Assembly (NCBI GenBank): GCA_022705125.1
Contig: JAKJFB010000011.1
Coordinates: forward strand, 1-24,782
DNA: 24,782 nt
Reading direction: 5' to 3'
Source: Pseudomonadota bacterium
Lineage (GTDB): Bacteria; Pseudomonadota; Gammaproteobacteria; Pseudomonadales; UBA5518
A program made the position numbers and the translations under genes. Every line of letters begins with the position of its first letter. Position 1 is the stretch's first letter. The notes beneath the pieces were generated by a model. It worked only from the letters and a program-made list of their open reading frames with translations. It ran no database searches and was not told the origin of the DNA. Of the stretch, positions 1-8,122 are shown piece after piece.

Positions 1-147
1 CTTGCTCATCACGACGAACACGGTGCCGCCGATCACGATCAGGAACGAGGGCGCATCGAGGAACATCACCGGATCGCCGCCGAGGAATATCGCGGCCATG
101 ATGATGAGCAGGGCCCCGAGCAGGCCGATTATCGTCGCCAGATCCAC
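1..147 (-). CDS. pomA: PomA/MotA-type flagellar stator protein, N-terminal part (runs off left edge)
   Basis: Only the first 49 codons are present. They encode [18 protein letters not shown], then an FLGGDP turn, then a second hydrophobic stretch ([15 protein letters not shown]). This is the characteristic start of PomA/MotA, the inner-membrane stator subunit that couples ion flow to flagellar rotation; the first transmembrane helix begins at about residue 4 and the second at about residue 34. The GTG start at 147-145 follows a good Shine-Dalgarno sequence (AGGGGAA read on the minus strand). In the marine gammaproteobacteria I recall, pomA-pomB often sits next to xseB-ispA-dxs, which supports the call. 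PomA (sodium) and MotA (proton) cannot be separated from this fragment. Confidence 0.85.
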   Translation of the reverse strand, partial: MDLATIIGLLGALLIIMAAIFLGGDPVMFLDAPSFLIVIGGTVFVVMSK

Positions 148-178
148 GTCTTCCCCTCGCACGCTACGCACTGCATGC

Positions 179-184
179 ATTCTA
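179..184 (-). promoter_or_regulatory. Candidate -10 box for pomA
   Basis: TAGAAT on the minus strand, about 30 nt upstream of the pomA GTG start. No convincing -35 hexamer is seen 16-18 nt upstream, so this is a weak call based on one element. Confidence 0.35.
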
Positions 185-194
185 GCCGCCTTTG

Positions 195-316
195 CGGGTT
201 CGACTTCAGCCCCGGCGGGGTCGGCATTCATGCCGAGGGGTGCGCACCGGGACCCGGCGGGTTCGGCTGCGCCGAATCCTTGTCGGGCTGAAGCCCGAAT
301 TACAAGCCCGAACTAC
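195..316. repeat. Degenerate REP-like hairpin array
   Basis: This part of the divergent pomA/xseB intergenic region contains at least four decayed copies of the palindrome seen elsewhere in the window. They start near 196 (GTTCGACTTCAGCCCC), 221 (GTCGGCATTCATGCCGA), 261 (GTTCGGCTGCGCCGAAT) and 282 (GTCGGGCTGAAGCCCGA). The last is followed by TAC, and a further GCCCGAACTAC end occurs at 306-316. Stem sequence and the CTAC flank match the intact copies at 3556-3605 and 18321-18370. Confidence 0.7.
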
Positions 317-319
317 ACG

Positions 320-348
320 TTGATTTGTGCGGGGGCTCGGGCTACTGT
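320..348 (+). promoter_or_regulatory. Probable sigma-70-type promoter for xseB-ispA
   Basis: TTGATT (320-325), a 17-nt spacer and TACTGT (343-348) lie 34 nt upstream of the xseB GTG start and just after the degenerate REP array. Spacing and position are right; it has not been tested. Confidence 0.5.
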
Positions 349-382
349 CGCGCGCGTCAACTCCTCCACAGGCCGGAGCACC

Positions 383-643
383 GTGTCAGCACCGCGCAAG
401 CCCCTGAATTTCGAGAAATCCCTGGCAGACCTGGAGGCGCTGGTCGAGCGCATGGAGGACGGGGAACTGAGCCTGGAGGAATCGCTGAAGGCTTTCGAGG
501 CGGGAATCCGCCTGACCCAGCAGTGCCAGCAGGCCCTCACCCAGGCACAGCAGCGCGTGCAACTGCTCTCGGTGCAGGACGGCGAGGTGCACGCCACGCC
601 GTTCGCCGAGGCAGACGACGCCGACGAGGACACCGATGCCTGA
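383..643 (+). CDS. xseB: Exodeoxyribonuclease VII small subunit
   Basis: 86 residues, typical XseB length. The conserved family core is visible as [20 protein letters not shown] followed by [21 protein letters not shown] (about residues 10-50), a helical hairpin. An acidic tail rich in Asp/Glu and Ala follows. XseB associates with XseA to form the ATP-independent single-strand exonuclease. The GTG at 383 is preferred because GGAG lies 7 nt upstream and the family's conserved start follows at once; the open frame upstream runs through repeat sequence and is not coding. The stop overlaps the start of ispA by 8 nt, so the two genes are probably translationally coupled. Confidence 0.93.
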   Translation: MSAPRKPLNFEKSLADLEALVERMEDGELSLEESLKAFEAGIRLTQQCQQALTQAQQRVQLLSVQDGEVHATPFAEADDADEDTDA

Positions 644-1544
644 GCTGCCGGTCAGCGGCACACACCTCGAGACCTACCGCGGGCGCGCCGAGGCGGCGCT
701 GACTACGCTGTTCGACGGCGAACTGGTCGGCCGTGCCGATGCACGGCTGCGCGAGGCGATGCGCTACAGCCTGCTGGCCGGCGGCAAGCGCCTGCGTCCG
801 GTGCTGCTTTACGCGGCGGCAACGGCGGTCGGCGGCAGCCGTGCCAGTGCCCCGGACACCGATCGCGCCGCGTGCGCTATCGAATGCATCCACACCTACT
901 CGCTGATCCACGACGACCTGCCGGCCATGGACAACGACGACCTGCGCCGCGGGCAGCCCACCTGTCACAGGGCTTTCGATGAGGCCACCGCCATCCTCGC
1001 CGGCGATGCCCTGCAGACACTGGGCTTCGAGTTGTTGTGCGCCGCCGACTCGGTGGATGCCGCCACGCGGCTCGCGCTGGTCGCGGAACTGGCCGGCGCG
1101 AGCGGCAGTCGTGGCATGGTCGGCGGCCAGGCGGTCGACGTCGCCCATGTCGGGCGCCAGATCACGGCGGCCACGCTGGAGTCCATGCACGCGCTGAAGA
1201 CCGGCGCGCTGATCCGCGCGGCGCTGCGCATGGGCGCGCTGCTCGGGGCGGCGGACGTGCGCGCTCGCGCCTGCCTGGACGAGTACGCGCGCTGCATCGG
1301 ACTCGCCTTCCAGGTGCAGGACGACATCCTCGACGCCTGCGGCGACGTGGCGGCGCTCGGCAAGAACCCGGGTTCCGACGCCGCGCAGACCAAGCCGACC
1401 TATGTCACCGAGCTCGGCGAGGCCGGCGCCCGCGCGCTTGCCCTCGAGCTGCGCGATGCGGCACTGGCGACGCTGGCGCCCCTCGGCGGGCCCGCGGCGG
1501 CACTGGCGGAAATGGCGCGTTTCATCGTGAGCCGGGATCGCTGA
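636..1544 (+). CDS. ispA: (2E,6E)-farnesyl diphosphate synthase
   Basis: 302 residues. Condenses dimethylallyl and isopentenyl diphosphates into geranyl and then farnesyl diphosphate, the precursor of quinone side chains and undecaprenyl phosphate. Visible hallmarks are GGKRLRP (49-55), the first aspartate-rich motif DDLPAMD (93-99) followed by DDLRRG, and the second motif DDILD (229-233) preceded by FQVQ. KTG (188-190) and the [14 protein letters not shown] substrate region are also present. The ATG at 636 lies inside the end of xseB. It sits between xseB and dxs, the standard gammaproteobacterial arrangement. A geranyl-only or geranylgeranyl product is possible but less likely in this context. 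Confidence 0.95.
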   Translation: MPELPVSGTHLETYRGRAEAALTTLFDGELVGRADARLREAMRYSLLAGGKRLRPVLLYAAATAVGGSRASAPDTDRAACAIECIHTYSLIHDDLPAMDNDDLRRGQPTCHRAFDEATAILAGDALQTLGFELLCAADSVDAATRLALVAELAGASGSRGMVGGQAVDVAHVGRQITAATLESMHALKTGALIRAALRMGALLGAADVRARACLDEYARCIGLAFQVQDDILDACGDVAALGKNPGSDAAQTKPTYVTELGEAGARALALELRDAALATLAPLGGPAAALAEMARFIVSRDR

Positions 1545-1551
1545 GCGCCGA

Positions 1552-1581
1552 TTACGGGCAACCCGCCGGATGCGTTAGAAT
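1552..1581 (+). promoter_or_regulatory. Candidate promoter for dxs
   Basis: TTACGG (1552-1557), an 18-nt spacer and TAGAAT (1576-1581) lie in the 90-nt gap between ispA and dxs. It could give dxs its own transcription in addition to readthrough from xseB-ispA. Confidence 0.45.
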
Positions 1582-1634
1582 CGCGGCCTCGAACGGCCGG
1601 AGCACACCGGCACTCCCGCAGGAAAGCCCAACGC

Positions 1635-3560
1635 ATGAAGTTGTTCCAGGAAATTCCCGTGACGCGCCCGGCGACGCCGCTGCTCGATCGCGTGACATTT
1701 CCCGCCGACCTGCGCCAACTCGACGAGGCCCAGCTGCTGCAGCTGGCCAACGAGTTGCGCGAATTCCTGCTCTACACCGTGGGCCAGACCGGCGGGCATT
1801 TCGGCGCCGGCCTCGGCGTGGTCGAGCTCAGCATCGCGCTGCATTACCTGTTCGACACCCCGCGTGACCGTCTGGTCTGGGACGTGGGCCACCAGAGCTA
1901 CCCGCACAAGATCCTGACGGGGCGGCGCGAGGCGATGCTGACGATCCGCAAGGCCGGCGGCCTGGCGGCATTCAACAACCGCGCCGAGAGCGAGTACGAC
2001 TGCTTCGGCGTCGGTCATTCCAGCACCAGCATCAGTGCCGCGCTCGGCATGGCGCTGGCGGCGCGCGCGCACGGCGAGGACCGCAGGGCGGTCGCGATCA
2101 TCGGCGACGGCGCGATGACGGCAGGCATGGCCTTCGAGGCACTGAACCACGCCTCGCACACGGGCGCCGACCTGCTGGTGATCCTGAACGACAACCAGAT
2201 GTCGATCTCGCGCAACGAAGGCGGGCTGGCCTCCTACTTCGCGCGCATCTGGGCCAGCCGCTCGTACAACCACATGCGCGAGGCCGGCAAGCGCGTGCTG
2301 TCGCGCCTGCCGGGGCCGGCGCTCGAGATCGCGCGGCGCACCGAGGAACACATGAAGGGCATGGTCGCGCCGGGCACCCTGTTCGAGGAGCTCGGCTTCA
2401 ACTATATCGGCCCCGTCGACGGCCATGACCTCCCGACGCTGCTCGCCACGCTGCGCAACGTGCGCGAACTGAAAGGCGCGCAGCTGCTGCACGTGATGAC
2501 GGTAAAGGGCAAGGGCTTCGCGCCGGCCGAGCGCGACCCGGTGGGCTACCACGCGATCAACAAGATCGACCCGGCGCCGCGCGTCGCCGGCACCAAGCCC
2601 GTCCCGGTACGCCCGAAGTACCAGGAAGTCTTCGGCGACTGGCTGTGCGACATGGCCTGGCGCGACGAGCGCCTGGTCGGCATCACGCCGGCGATGTGCG
2701 AAGGCTCGGGCATGGTGGAGTTCGCGCGCCGCTTCCCGGCGCGCTTTCACGACGTCGCGATCGCCGAGCAGCACGCGGTGACGCTGGCCGCCGGCCTCGC
2801 CTGCGAGAACATGAAGCCGGTGGTGGCGATCTACTCGACGTTCCTGCAGCGCGGCTACGACCAGCTGGTCCACGACGTGGCGTTGCAGAACCTCGACGTG
2901 CTGTTCGCGATCGATCGTGCCGGGCTGGTCGGCGAGGACGGCCCCACGCACGCCGGCAGTTTCGACCTCGGCTACCTGCGCTGCGTACCCAACATGGTGG
3001 TGATGGCGCCCTCCGACGAGGACGAGACGCGCAAGCTCCTCTCGACGGGCTTCCTGCACCACGGACCCGCCGCGGTGCGCTACCCGCGCGGCACCGGCCC
3101 TGGCGCCACGATCGACCCGGCGCTGGAGGCAGTGGCAATCGGCAAGGGTGTGCTGCGCCGCGCCGGACGCGAGGTAGCGATCCTCGGTTTCGGCAGCATG
3201 GTCGCGCCGGCGTTGGCAGCAGCGAGCGCACTGGAGGCAAGCGTCGCCGACATGCGCTTCGTCAAGCCGCTGGACGAGGAGTTGATCCTGGAACTGTGCG
3301 CCAGCCATTCGCTGCTGGTCACGGTGGAGGAGAATGCCGTGGCCGGCGGCGCGGGCGGCGCGGTGGCCGAGTTGCTGGCCGCGCGCGGCATCGTGATGCC
3401 GCTGCTCGTGCTCGGGCTCCCCGACCGTTTCCTGGAGCATGGCAAGCCGCAGCAAATGCTGCACGACGTGGGACTGGATGCCGAGGGCATCGAGGCCGCC
3501 ATCCGCGAGCGCCTGGCGGCGATGCGGCCCTCGCGCTGGAGCGCCGTGAGCCAGCTGTAG
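1635..3560 (+). CDS. dxs: 1-deoxy-D-xylulose-5-phosphate synthase
   Basis: 641 residues, normal for Dxs. Thiamine-diphosphate-dependent condensation of pyruvate with glyceraldehyde 3-phosphate, the first step of the MEP isoprenoid pathway, also feeding thiamine and pyridoxal synthesis. The thiamine-diphosphate/Mg motif starts at GDGAMTAG (157-164) and ends at NDN (185-187). [17 protein letters not shown] (81-97) and the histidine-bearing [10 protein letters not shown] (52-61) are typical of Dxs. The transketolase pyrimidine domain ([15 protein letters not shown], then HAGSFD) and a C-terminal domain follow. ATG 1635 has AGGAAAG upstream. The TAG stop (3558-3560) is formed by the left flank of a REP-like element. 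Confidence 0.97.
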   Translation: MKLFQEIPVTRPATPLLDRVTFPADLRQLDEAQLLQLANELREFLLYTVGQTGGHFGAGLGVVELSIALHYLFDTPRDRLVWDVGHQSYPHKILTGRREAMLTIRKAGGLAAFNNRAESEYDCFGVGHSSTSISAALGMALAARAHGEDRRAVAIIGDGAMTAGMAFEALNHASHTGADLLVILNDNQMSISRNEGGLASYFARIWASRSYNHMREAGKRVLSRLPGPALEIARRTEEHMKGMVAPGTLFEELGFNYIGPVDGHDLPTLLATLRNVRELKGAQLLHVMTVKGKGFAPAERDPVGYHAINKIDPAPRVAGTKPVPVRPKYQEVFGDWLCDMAWRDERLVGITPAMCEGSGMVEFARRFPARFHDVAIAEQHAVTLAAGLACENMKPVVAIYSTFLQRGYDQLVHDVALQNLDVLFAIDRAGLVGEDGPTHAGSFDLGYLRCVPNMVVMAPSDEDETRKLLSTGFLHHGPAAVRYPRGTGPGATIDPALEAVAIGKGVLRRAGREVAILGFGSMVAPALAAASALEASVADMRFVKPLDEELILELCASHSLLVTVEENAVAGGAGGAVAELLAARGIVMPLLVLGLPDRFLEHGKPQQMLHDVGLDAEGIEAAIRERLAAMRPSRWSAVSQL

Positions 3561-3605
3561 GTTCGGCTTCAGCCGAACAATCGTCCGGATAAATCCGGAC
3601 CTACA
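3556..3605. repeat. Intact BIME-like pair of inverted REP hairpins
   Basis: A 50-nt unit built as TGTAG, hairpin GTTCGGCTTCAGCCGAAC, linker AATC, hairpin GTCCGGATAAATCCGGAC, then CTACA. The outer TGTAG/CTACA flanks are complementary, so the whole unit can fold as a three-way junction or as two hairpins. The layout is identical to the copy at 18321-18370. It lies between convergent dxs and ribA and supplies the dxs stop codon. There is no T-run, so it is not a standard intrinsic terminator, though it may attenuate convergent transcription. Confidence 0.88.
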
Positions 3606-3620
3606 GCCTGACCCGCAATC

Positions 3621-4223
3621 TCAGCCGCCAGGATCCTCGTCCATCCAGTGTCCGAGCTTGCCGGCCTTGGTTTCGAGGTAGCGCACGTTGTGGGGGTTCT
3701 GTCCGGTGCGGATCGAGATCCGCTCCACGACCTTGATCCCCATGTCCTCGATCGCCGCGACCTTGCGCGGGTTGTTGGTCATCAACCGCAGCGATGTGAT
3801 GTGCAGATGCTTGAGCATCGTGCGGCAGATGCTGTAGTCGCGCATGTCGGCGCCAAAACCGAGTTGCTCGTTGGCCTCGACGGTATCCGCGCCCGCGTCC
3901 TGCAGGCGATAGGCCTTGATCTTGTTCAACAACCCGATGCCGCGTCCCTCCTGGCGCAGGTAGAGCAGCGCGCCGCGCCCTTCGCGCGCGATGCGCTCCA
4001 GCGCCGTGCGCAACTGCGCGCCGCAATCGCAGCGCATGCTGAACAGCGCGTCTCCGGTGAGGCATTCCGAATGGATCCGCGCCAGCACGGGTTCGCCGTT
4101 GCTGACATCACCCATGGTGAGGACCACGTGCTCCTTCTCGCTCTCGATATCCTCGAAGCCATGCATGTCGAACACCCCCCAGGGTGTCGGCAAGCGTGAC
4201 GAGGCGATATAACGGACAGACAC
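3621..4223 (-). CDS. ribA: GTP cyclohydrolase II
   Basis: 200 residues, the usual size of a stand-alone RibA. Opens GTP to the diaminohydroxyphosphoribosylaminopyrimidine that begins riboflavin synthesis. The zinc ligands are visible as C54, C65 and C67 ([10 protein letters not shown], then MRCDCGAQL). [10 protein letters not shown] (89-98) and [21 protein letters not shown] (near the C-terminus) match the family. The GTG start at 4223 is preceded by GGAG. It is convergent with dxs and lies downstream of the thiL/protease end of the riboflavin cluster, with its own candidate promoter. It supplies the GTP cyclohydrolase activity that the C-terminal domain of the RibBA protein at 7001-8122 evidently lacks. 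Confidence 0.96.
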   Translation of the reverse strand: MSVRYIASSRLPTPWGVFDMHGFEDIESEKEHVVLTMGDVSNGEPVLARIHSECLTGDALFSMRCDCGAQLRTALERIAREGRGALLYLRQEGRGIGLLNKIKAYRLQDAGADTVEANEQLGFGADMRDYSICRTMLKHLHITSLRLMTNNPRKVAAIEDMGIKVVERISIRTGQNPHNVRYLETKAGKLGHWMDEDPGG

Positions 4224-4253
4224 GGGCGGCTCCGGCCGGCTGAAGGGGGGCCG

Positions 4254-4283
4254 ATTCTAGCAGCTGGCCCGCATTTCTCACAC
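4254..4283 (-). promoter_or_regulatory. Candidate promoter for ribA
   Basis: On the minus strand, GTGTGA, an 18-nt spacer and TAGAAT (4259-4254) lie 30 nt upstream of the ribA GTG start. The -10 hexamer is good; the -35 is only moderate. Confidence 0.45.
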
Positions 4284-4288
4284 CAGCG

Positions 4289-4304
4289 TGTCACGCGCGT
4301 GACA
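4289..4304. promoter_or_regulatory. 16-bp perfect palindrome upstream of ribA
   Basis: TGTCACGCGCGTGACA is a perfect inverted repeat just upstream of the candidate ribA promoter and just downstream of the protease stop. No T-run follows on either strand, so an operator is more likely than a terminator. The cognate regulator is unknown. Confidence 0.4.
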
Positions 4305-4321
4305 TGGAGCGCGAGGCGCGG

Positions 4322-4993
4322 CTATTTTTCCTCGAGATAGAGCACGCCGTGCTCTTCACGCATCGTGACGCGTCCGAGCCACGACATGCCGAGCAGCAGC
4401 TGCGCGGGGTAGTTGCCCTCGATCACCGACGCCGCCACGTTGCGCACCGCGATCCCCGCGACCTCGACGCGATCCAGCGTGACCGACCAGGCCTGCACGA
4501 CCCCGCTGGCGGTCTGCACCGCACCCGGCCTGCCGTGCAGGCGGTAATCGACACCGAGTCGGCGCGCGTCGGCGCCGTTCATCGCAACGACGTTCGCGCC
4601 GGTATCGACAAGGAACTGCACCTGCAGTCCGTTCACGGTACCTGCCACCAGGTATTCATGCCGGGCGCCGCGCTGGATCGCGACGCGCTTGCGCTCGGGC
4701 GCGGCAAAGCCGCCGCCGGTGTCGCGCCCCGGCGCGAGCGTCTGGCGCCGGCCGTCGATCTCGATCACCGCCTCGCGCGCAGTGGCACTGACCAGCTTCA
4801 CGCCTTCCGGCGAGGTCTCGCCCACGCGCAGCAGGCGCCGGCTGCCGTCGATGCCGAGCATCGCGCGGCCCTCGAACAGCGCCGCTGCCGTGACGTGCAG
4901 GGACTCTGCCGCTACGGCGAGCGGCAGCAGCGTCGCGGCCAGCATCCAGCGTCGCAGCACCGGGGTCCGCCTGCGGCCGACGCGGGAGCGCAT
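4322..4993 (-). CDS. Secreted or membrane-anchored retropepsin-like aspartic protease (clan AA)
   Basis: 223 residues. A basic N-terminus (RVGRRR) and hydrophobic run (MLAATLLPLAVAA, about 17-29) form a signal peptide or anchor. After about 85 residues of lower similarity comes a single retropepsin fold: FLVDTGANVVAMN with catalytic DTGA at 130-133, and the second hallmark LLLGMSWL (199-206). This matches the bacterial periplasmic clan AA proteases (TIGR02281-like), which act as homodimers; substrates are unknown. ATG 4993 begins 4 nt after the thiL stop; in-frame GTG codons slightly upstream would overlap thiL. It occupies the place where pgpA normally follows thiL in Pseudomonas-type clusters. 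An unrelated substrate-binding role cannot be excluded, but the motifs are intact. Confidence 0.85.
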   Translation of the reverse strand: MRSRVGRRRTPVLRRWMLAATLLPLAVAAESLHVTAAALFEGRAMLGIDGSRRLLRVGETSPEGVKLVSATAREAVIEIDGRRQTLAPGRDTGGGFAAPERKRVAIQRGARHEYLVAGTVNGLQVQFLVDTGANVVAMNGADARRLGVDYRLHGRPGAVQTASGVVQAWSVTLDRVEVAGIAVRNVAASVIEGNYPAQLLLGMSWLGRVTMREEHGVLYLEEK

Positions 4994-4997
4994 GGCT

Positions 4998-5951
4998 TCA
5001 GGCACCACGGAAATGCTGGTAACCGCCCGTACGCGGCACGAAACCCGCGCACGTCGCGCCCTGCCCCGCCAGCACACGGCCGATGCGCGTGCACGCGAGC
5101 CCGAGGTCCGCGGCGGCGCCGGCAATGGCCGCGCCATGGCGTGGCGGCGCCGTGAAGCAGAGCTCGTAATCGTCGCCGCCGCCCAGTGCGAGCGCGCACG
5201 CGTCGTCGCGATCGGCGAGTGACTCCAGTTGCGGGGAGAACGGCAGGCGCTCGCGCTCCAGCGCGATCGCCACCCCGCTGCGCGCGGCGATATGGCCGGC
5301 GTCGGCGAGCAGGCCGTCCGAGACATCGATCGCGGCCGAGGCGAGCCCGCGCAAGGCGAGCCCCAGCGCGACCCGCGGCGCCGGCTCCGCGAACACCCGC
5401 ACCGCCTCGTCGCGCGCGCCGCCCGCCAGGAGTTGTCGCAGGCCCAGCGCCGCGGTGCCCGGATGGCCGCTGACCCAGACGTCGTCGCCCGCGCGCGCGC
5501 CATCGCGGCGCAGCGCGAGCCCGGGCGGCACGCAGCCGTGGACCTGGATGGTGATGCTGAGCGGTCCGCGCGTGGTGTCGCCGCCGACCAGCGCGACATG
5601 GTGGCGCCGCGCCAGCGCGGCAAGGCCGCGGCTGAACCCGGCGAGCCAGGTCTCATCGGCCTCGGGCAGGGTCAGCGCGAGCGTGAACCACAGCGGGCGT
5701 GCACCCATCGCGGCCAGGTCGCTGAGGTTGACCGCCAGCGCGCGGTGGCCGATCTGCTCCGGGCTGCTGGCGGCGGGAAAATGCACGCCGGCGACCAGCG
5801 TGTCGATGGAGACCGCGAGATCCTCGCCCGGCGGCAACCGGAGGATCGCGGCGTCGTCACCGATGCCGAGCAGCACGCCCTCGGCCTCGGGCAGCGCGAA
5901 GTCCTGAGAATCGAAGTAGCGCGCGATCAGTTCGAATTCGGACAGCGCCAC
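4998..5951 (-). CDS. thiL: Thiamine-monophosphate kinase
   Basis: 317 residues. Phosphorylates thiamine monophosphate to thiamine diphosphate using ATP, making the cofactor that Dxs in this window needs. It belongs to the PurM/AIRS fold. Visible are LGIGDDAAIL (28-37), SIDTLVAGVHF (48-58), NLSDLAAMGARP (75-86), VGGDTTRGPLSI, DVSDGLLADAGH and GGGDDYELCF. The proposed GTG start at 5951 leaves a 16-nt gap after nusB and lies just before the conserved SEFELIARYF opening; no strong ribosome binding site is seen, so the start is tentative. The nusB-thiL order is the standard one. Confidence 0.95.
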   Translation of the reverse strand: MALSEFELIARYFDSQDFALPEAEGVLLGIGDDAAILRLPPGEDLAVSIDTLVAGVHFPAASSPEQIGHRALAVNLSDLAAMGARPLWFTLALTLPEADETWLAGFSRGLAALARRHHVALVGGDTTRGPLSITIQVHGCVPPGLALRRDGARAGDDVWVSGHPGTAALGLRQLLAGGARDEAVRVFAEPAPRVALGLALRGLASAAIDVSDGLLADAGHIAARSGVAIALERERLPFSPQLESLADRDDACALALGGGDDYELCFTAPPRHGAAIAGAAADLGLACTRIGRVLAGQGATCAGFVPRTGGYQHFRGA

Positions 5952-5967
5952 GGCTATGGACCCGGGC

Positions 5968-6450
5968 TCAGCGCGCGCGGCCGGCTTCCGCGGGACGCAG
6001 GTCGCGCGCGACCTTGTCGAGCACACCGTTGACGAAGCGGTGGCTCTCGGCGGCGCCGAATTTCTTCGCCAGCGCGACGGCTTCGCTGAGCACCACGCGA
6101 TAGGGCACGTCGGGACGGCTCTTGAGCTCCCACACCGCGAGGCGCAGCACCGCGCGCTCGACCGGGCCGAGCTTTTCGAGGGCAATGTCGAGGTAGGGCT
6201 CCATCGCGGCCTCGATCGCGGAGAGATCGGCCGGCACACCATGCAGCAGTTCACGGAAGTACTCCGTGTCCGCGCCGCGGAAATCGAATTCCTCGGTGAA
6301 ATGCTGCTCGATGTCGGCCAGGTAATTGCCGGTCATCGCCCACTGGTACAGCGCCTGCACCGCATAATGGCGCGCCTTGCGCCGCGCTGCCGCGAGCTGG
6401 CGACGTTCGTTTTCGAGCGCGTTGTCGCTCAAGCCGACACCCGCGCTCAC
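5968..6450 (-). CDS. nusB: Transcription antitermination factor NusB
   Basis: 160 residues. With NusE (S10) it binds boxA RNA and supports antitermination of rRNA operons. After a polar N-terminal extension of about 24 residues the family core begins ([18 protein letters not shown]). [14 protein letters not shown] and [17 protein letters not shown], then [18 protein letters not shown], are conserved NusB signatures. The GTG start (6450-6448) overlaps the ribH stop TGA in a GTGA arrangement, indicating translational coupling. The ribH-nusB-thiL position is conserved across gammaproteobacteria. Confidence 0.96.
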   Translation of the reverse strand: MSAGVGLSDNALENERRQLAAARRKARHYAVQALYQWAMTGNYLADIEQHFTEEFDFRGADTEYFRELLHGVPADLSAIEAAMEPYLDIALEKLGPVERAVLRLAVWELKSRPDVPYRVVLSEAVALAKKFGAAESHRFVNGVLDKVARDLRPAEAGRAR

Positions 6451-6917
6451 AACCGGCCGAGCAGGCTGACCATCTCGAGCGCCGACAGGGCCGCTTCCGC
6501 GCCCTTGTTGCCGGCCTTGGTGCCGGCGCGCTCGATGGCCTGCTCGATGGTATCCACGGTCAGCACGCCGAAGGCGATCGGCAGACCGCTCGCGAGCGAC
6601 ACCTGCGCGATGCCCTTGGTGCACTCGCCCGCGACGTACTCGAAGTGCGGCGTGCCGCCGCGGATCACCGCGCCGAGCGCGACGATCGCGTCGAAGTTAC
6701 CGCTCGCCGCGACCTTCTGCACCACCAGCGGCAGCTCGAAGGCGCCGGGCGAGCGCACCAGCGTGATCTGCGCGTCGGCTACGCCATGACGACGCAGCGT
6801 ATCGACGGCACCGGCGATCAGGCTCTCCACCACGAAACTGTTGAAGCGGCTGGCGACCAGCGCGAAACGCGCCTCTCCCGCCGCGAAGACTCCCTCGATT
6901 GTCCTGATCTCAGCCAT
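6447..6917 (-). CDS. ribH: 6,7-dimethyl-8-ribityllumazine synthase
   Basis: 156 residues, normal for the lumazine synthase subunit that assembles into pentamers or icosahedral shells. Condenses the pyrimidine from RibD and its phosphatase with 3,4-dihydroxy-2-butanone 4-phosphate. Hallmarks are [15 protein letters not shown] near residue 20, [12 protein letters not shown] (56-67), [16 protein letters not shown], and [11 protein letters not shown] near the C-terminus. ATG 6917 has an AGGA ribosome binding site. An 83-nt gap separates it from ribBA, the largest gap within the run ribD to thiL apart from the REP-bearing one upstream of ribE. Confidence 0.97.
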   Translation of the reverse strand: MAEIRTIEGVFAAGEARFALVASRFNSFVVESLIAGAVDTLRRHGVADAQITLVRSPGAFELPLVVQKVAASGNFDAIVALGAVIRGGTPHFEYVAGECTKGIAQVSLASGLPIAFGVLTVDTIEQAIERAGTKAGNKGAEAALSALEMVSLLGRL

Positions 6918-7000
6918 CGTCCTGCCTGTGGGTTGTAGCGCGAAAGGGCGCCAATTCTGCCATCAAACGCCTGCTGCGGCCATCGCCGCGCGCGGGCCGC

Positions 7001-8122
7001 TCAGTACATGACGTACTCCGCCACCTCGAGACCGAAGCCCGAGATCGCGTTGTAGCGTATCGGCGGGCCCATGACCCGCATCTGCCCCACGCCGAGCTGG
7101 CGCAGGATCTGCGAGCCCACGCCGACCAGGTTCAGCACGCTCTGTCCGCCCTCGGGTGCCGTCGGCTCGGTTGCCGCCTCGCCGCCGAGAGCCGCGTCCA
7201 CGCTGGCCAGCAGCTGCTGCTCGGTTTCGGGCTGGCTCAGCAGCACGATCACGCCGCGGCCCTCCCGGTCGATGCATTCCAGGCAGCGCGAGACGTTCCA
7301 GTTCGGCTTGCGTCCCGGCACCTCCGTGCCGAGCACGTCGCGCAGCGTGGCCGCCTGTTGCACGCGCACCAGCGTCGGCGCGTCCGGATCGATGGCGCCG
7401 CGCACCAGCGCGACGTGCAGGCGCCCGTCGTCGGCGTCGCGAAAGGCGTGCAGGCGAAAAGCACCGAAGGCTGTCTGCACCTCGCCCTCGCGGAAGCGGT
7501 GCACCGTGGTCTCGTTGATCAGGCGGAACTGGATCAGCCCCGCGATGGTGCCAATGCGCAGGCCGTGCTGGCGCGCGAAGGCCAGCAGGCGTTGTCCGGT
7601 AGCCAGCGTGCCGTCGTCGTTCAGCACGTCGGCCAGCACCGCGGCTGGCTCGAAGCCCGCGAGGCGCGCGAGGTCACAGCCGCCCTCGGTGTGGCCGGCG
7701 CGCTTGAGCACCCCGCCTGGCTCGGCGCGCAATGGAAACACATGCCCGGGCTGTACCAGGTCGCGCGGCTGCGCGCCGCGCGCCACGGCGGTACGTATCG
7801 TATGCGCGCGGTCGGCGGCGGAAATGCCGGTACTGATGCCTTCGGCAGCCTCTATGGAGACCGTGAACCGGCTGGCGTAGACGCTGTGCGAAGCGCTCTC
7901 GACCATCAGCGGCAGGCGCAACTGCGCGCAGCGTTCGCCCGTGAGGCTCAGGCAGATCAGCCCGCGGGCCTGGCGCGCCATGAAGTTGACCGTCTCGGCC
8001 GTGATGTCCTGCGCGGGAGCGAGCAGCACGCCGCCGAGGTTTTCGTCGTCGTCGTCGAGCAGCACCACCATGTCGCCGTGGCGGAAGCTGTCGATCAGTT
8101 GCTGGGTGGTGTCGAATTTCAT
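7001..8122 (-). CDS. ribBA: RibBA/RibBX-type protein with divergent DHBP-synthase active site
   Basis: 373 residues. The N-terminal half (about 1-205) has the fold of 3,4-dihydroxy-2-butanone 4-phosphate synthase (NFMARQARGLICL, SRFTVSIEAAEGISTGIS, GHVFPLRA, RAGHTEG with H144, LNDDGT). The C-terminal half resembles RibA (VGVGSQILRQLGV) but has no zinc-binding Cys set, as in the proteobacterial RibBX proteins known as a RibB fused to an inactive RibA-like domain. Unusually, the RibB acidic loop is also altered: DDEDRENEGD in the family is DDDDENLGGV here (23-32), and the conserved catalytic Glu of CEL-NDDGT is Asp165. Its ATG overlaps the ribE stop (ATGA). Catalytic activity is therefore doubtful; see findings. 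Confidence 0.88.
   Translation of the reverse strand: MKFDTTQQLIDSFRHGDMVVLLDDDDENLGGVLLAPAQDITAETVNFMARQARGLICLSLTGERCAQLRLPLMVESASHSVYASRFTVSIEAAEGISTGISAADRAHTIRTAVARGAQPRDLVQPGHVFPLRAEPGGVLKRAGHTEGGCDLARLAGFEPAAVLADVLNDDGTLATGQRLLAFARQHGLRIGTIAGLIQFRLINETTVHRFREGEVQTAFGAFRLHAFRDADDGRLHVALVRGAIDPDAPTLVRVQQAATLRDVLGTEVPGRKPNWNVSRCLECIDREGRGVIVLLSQPETEQQLLASVDAALGGEAATEPTAPEGGQSVLNLVGVGSQILRQLGVGQMRVMGPPIRYNAISGFGLEVAEYVMY

Noticed and set aside
1575..3464. A 629-codon open frame on the minus strand
   Set aside because: Entirely antisense to dxs, whose motifs are unambiguous; the translation is low-complexity and has no family match that I can see.
3556..3605. Reading the hairpin pair as a bidirectional rho-independent terminator
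   Set aside because: No T-run follows either hairpin on either strand, and the same unit occurs within an operon (8856-8964), so REP-like is the better description.
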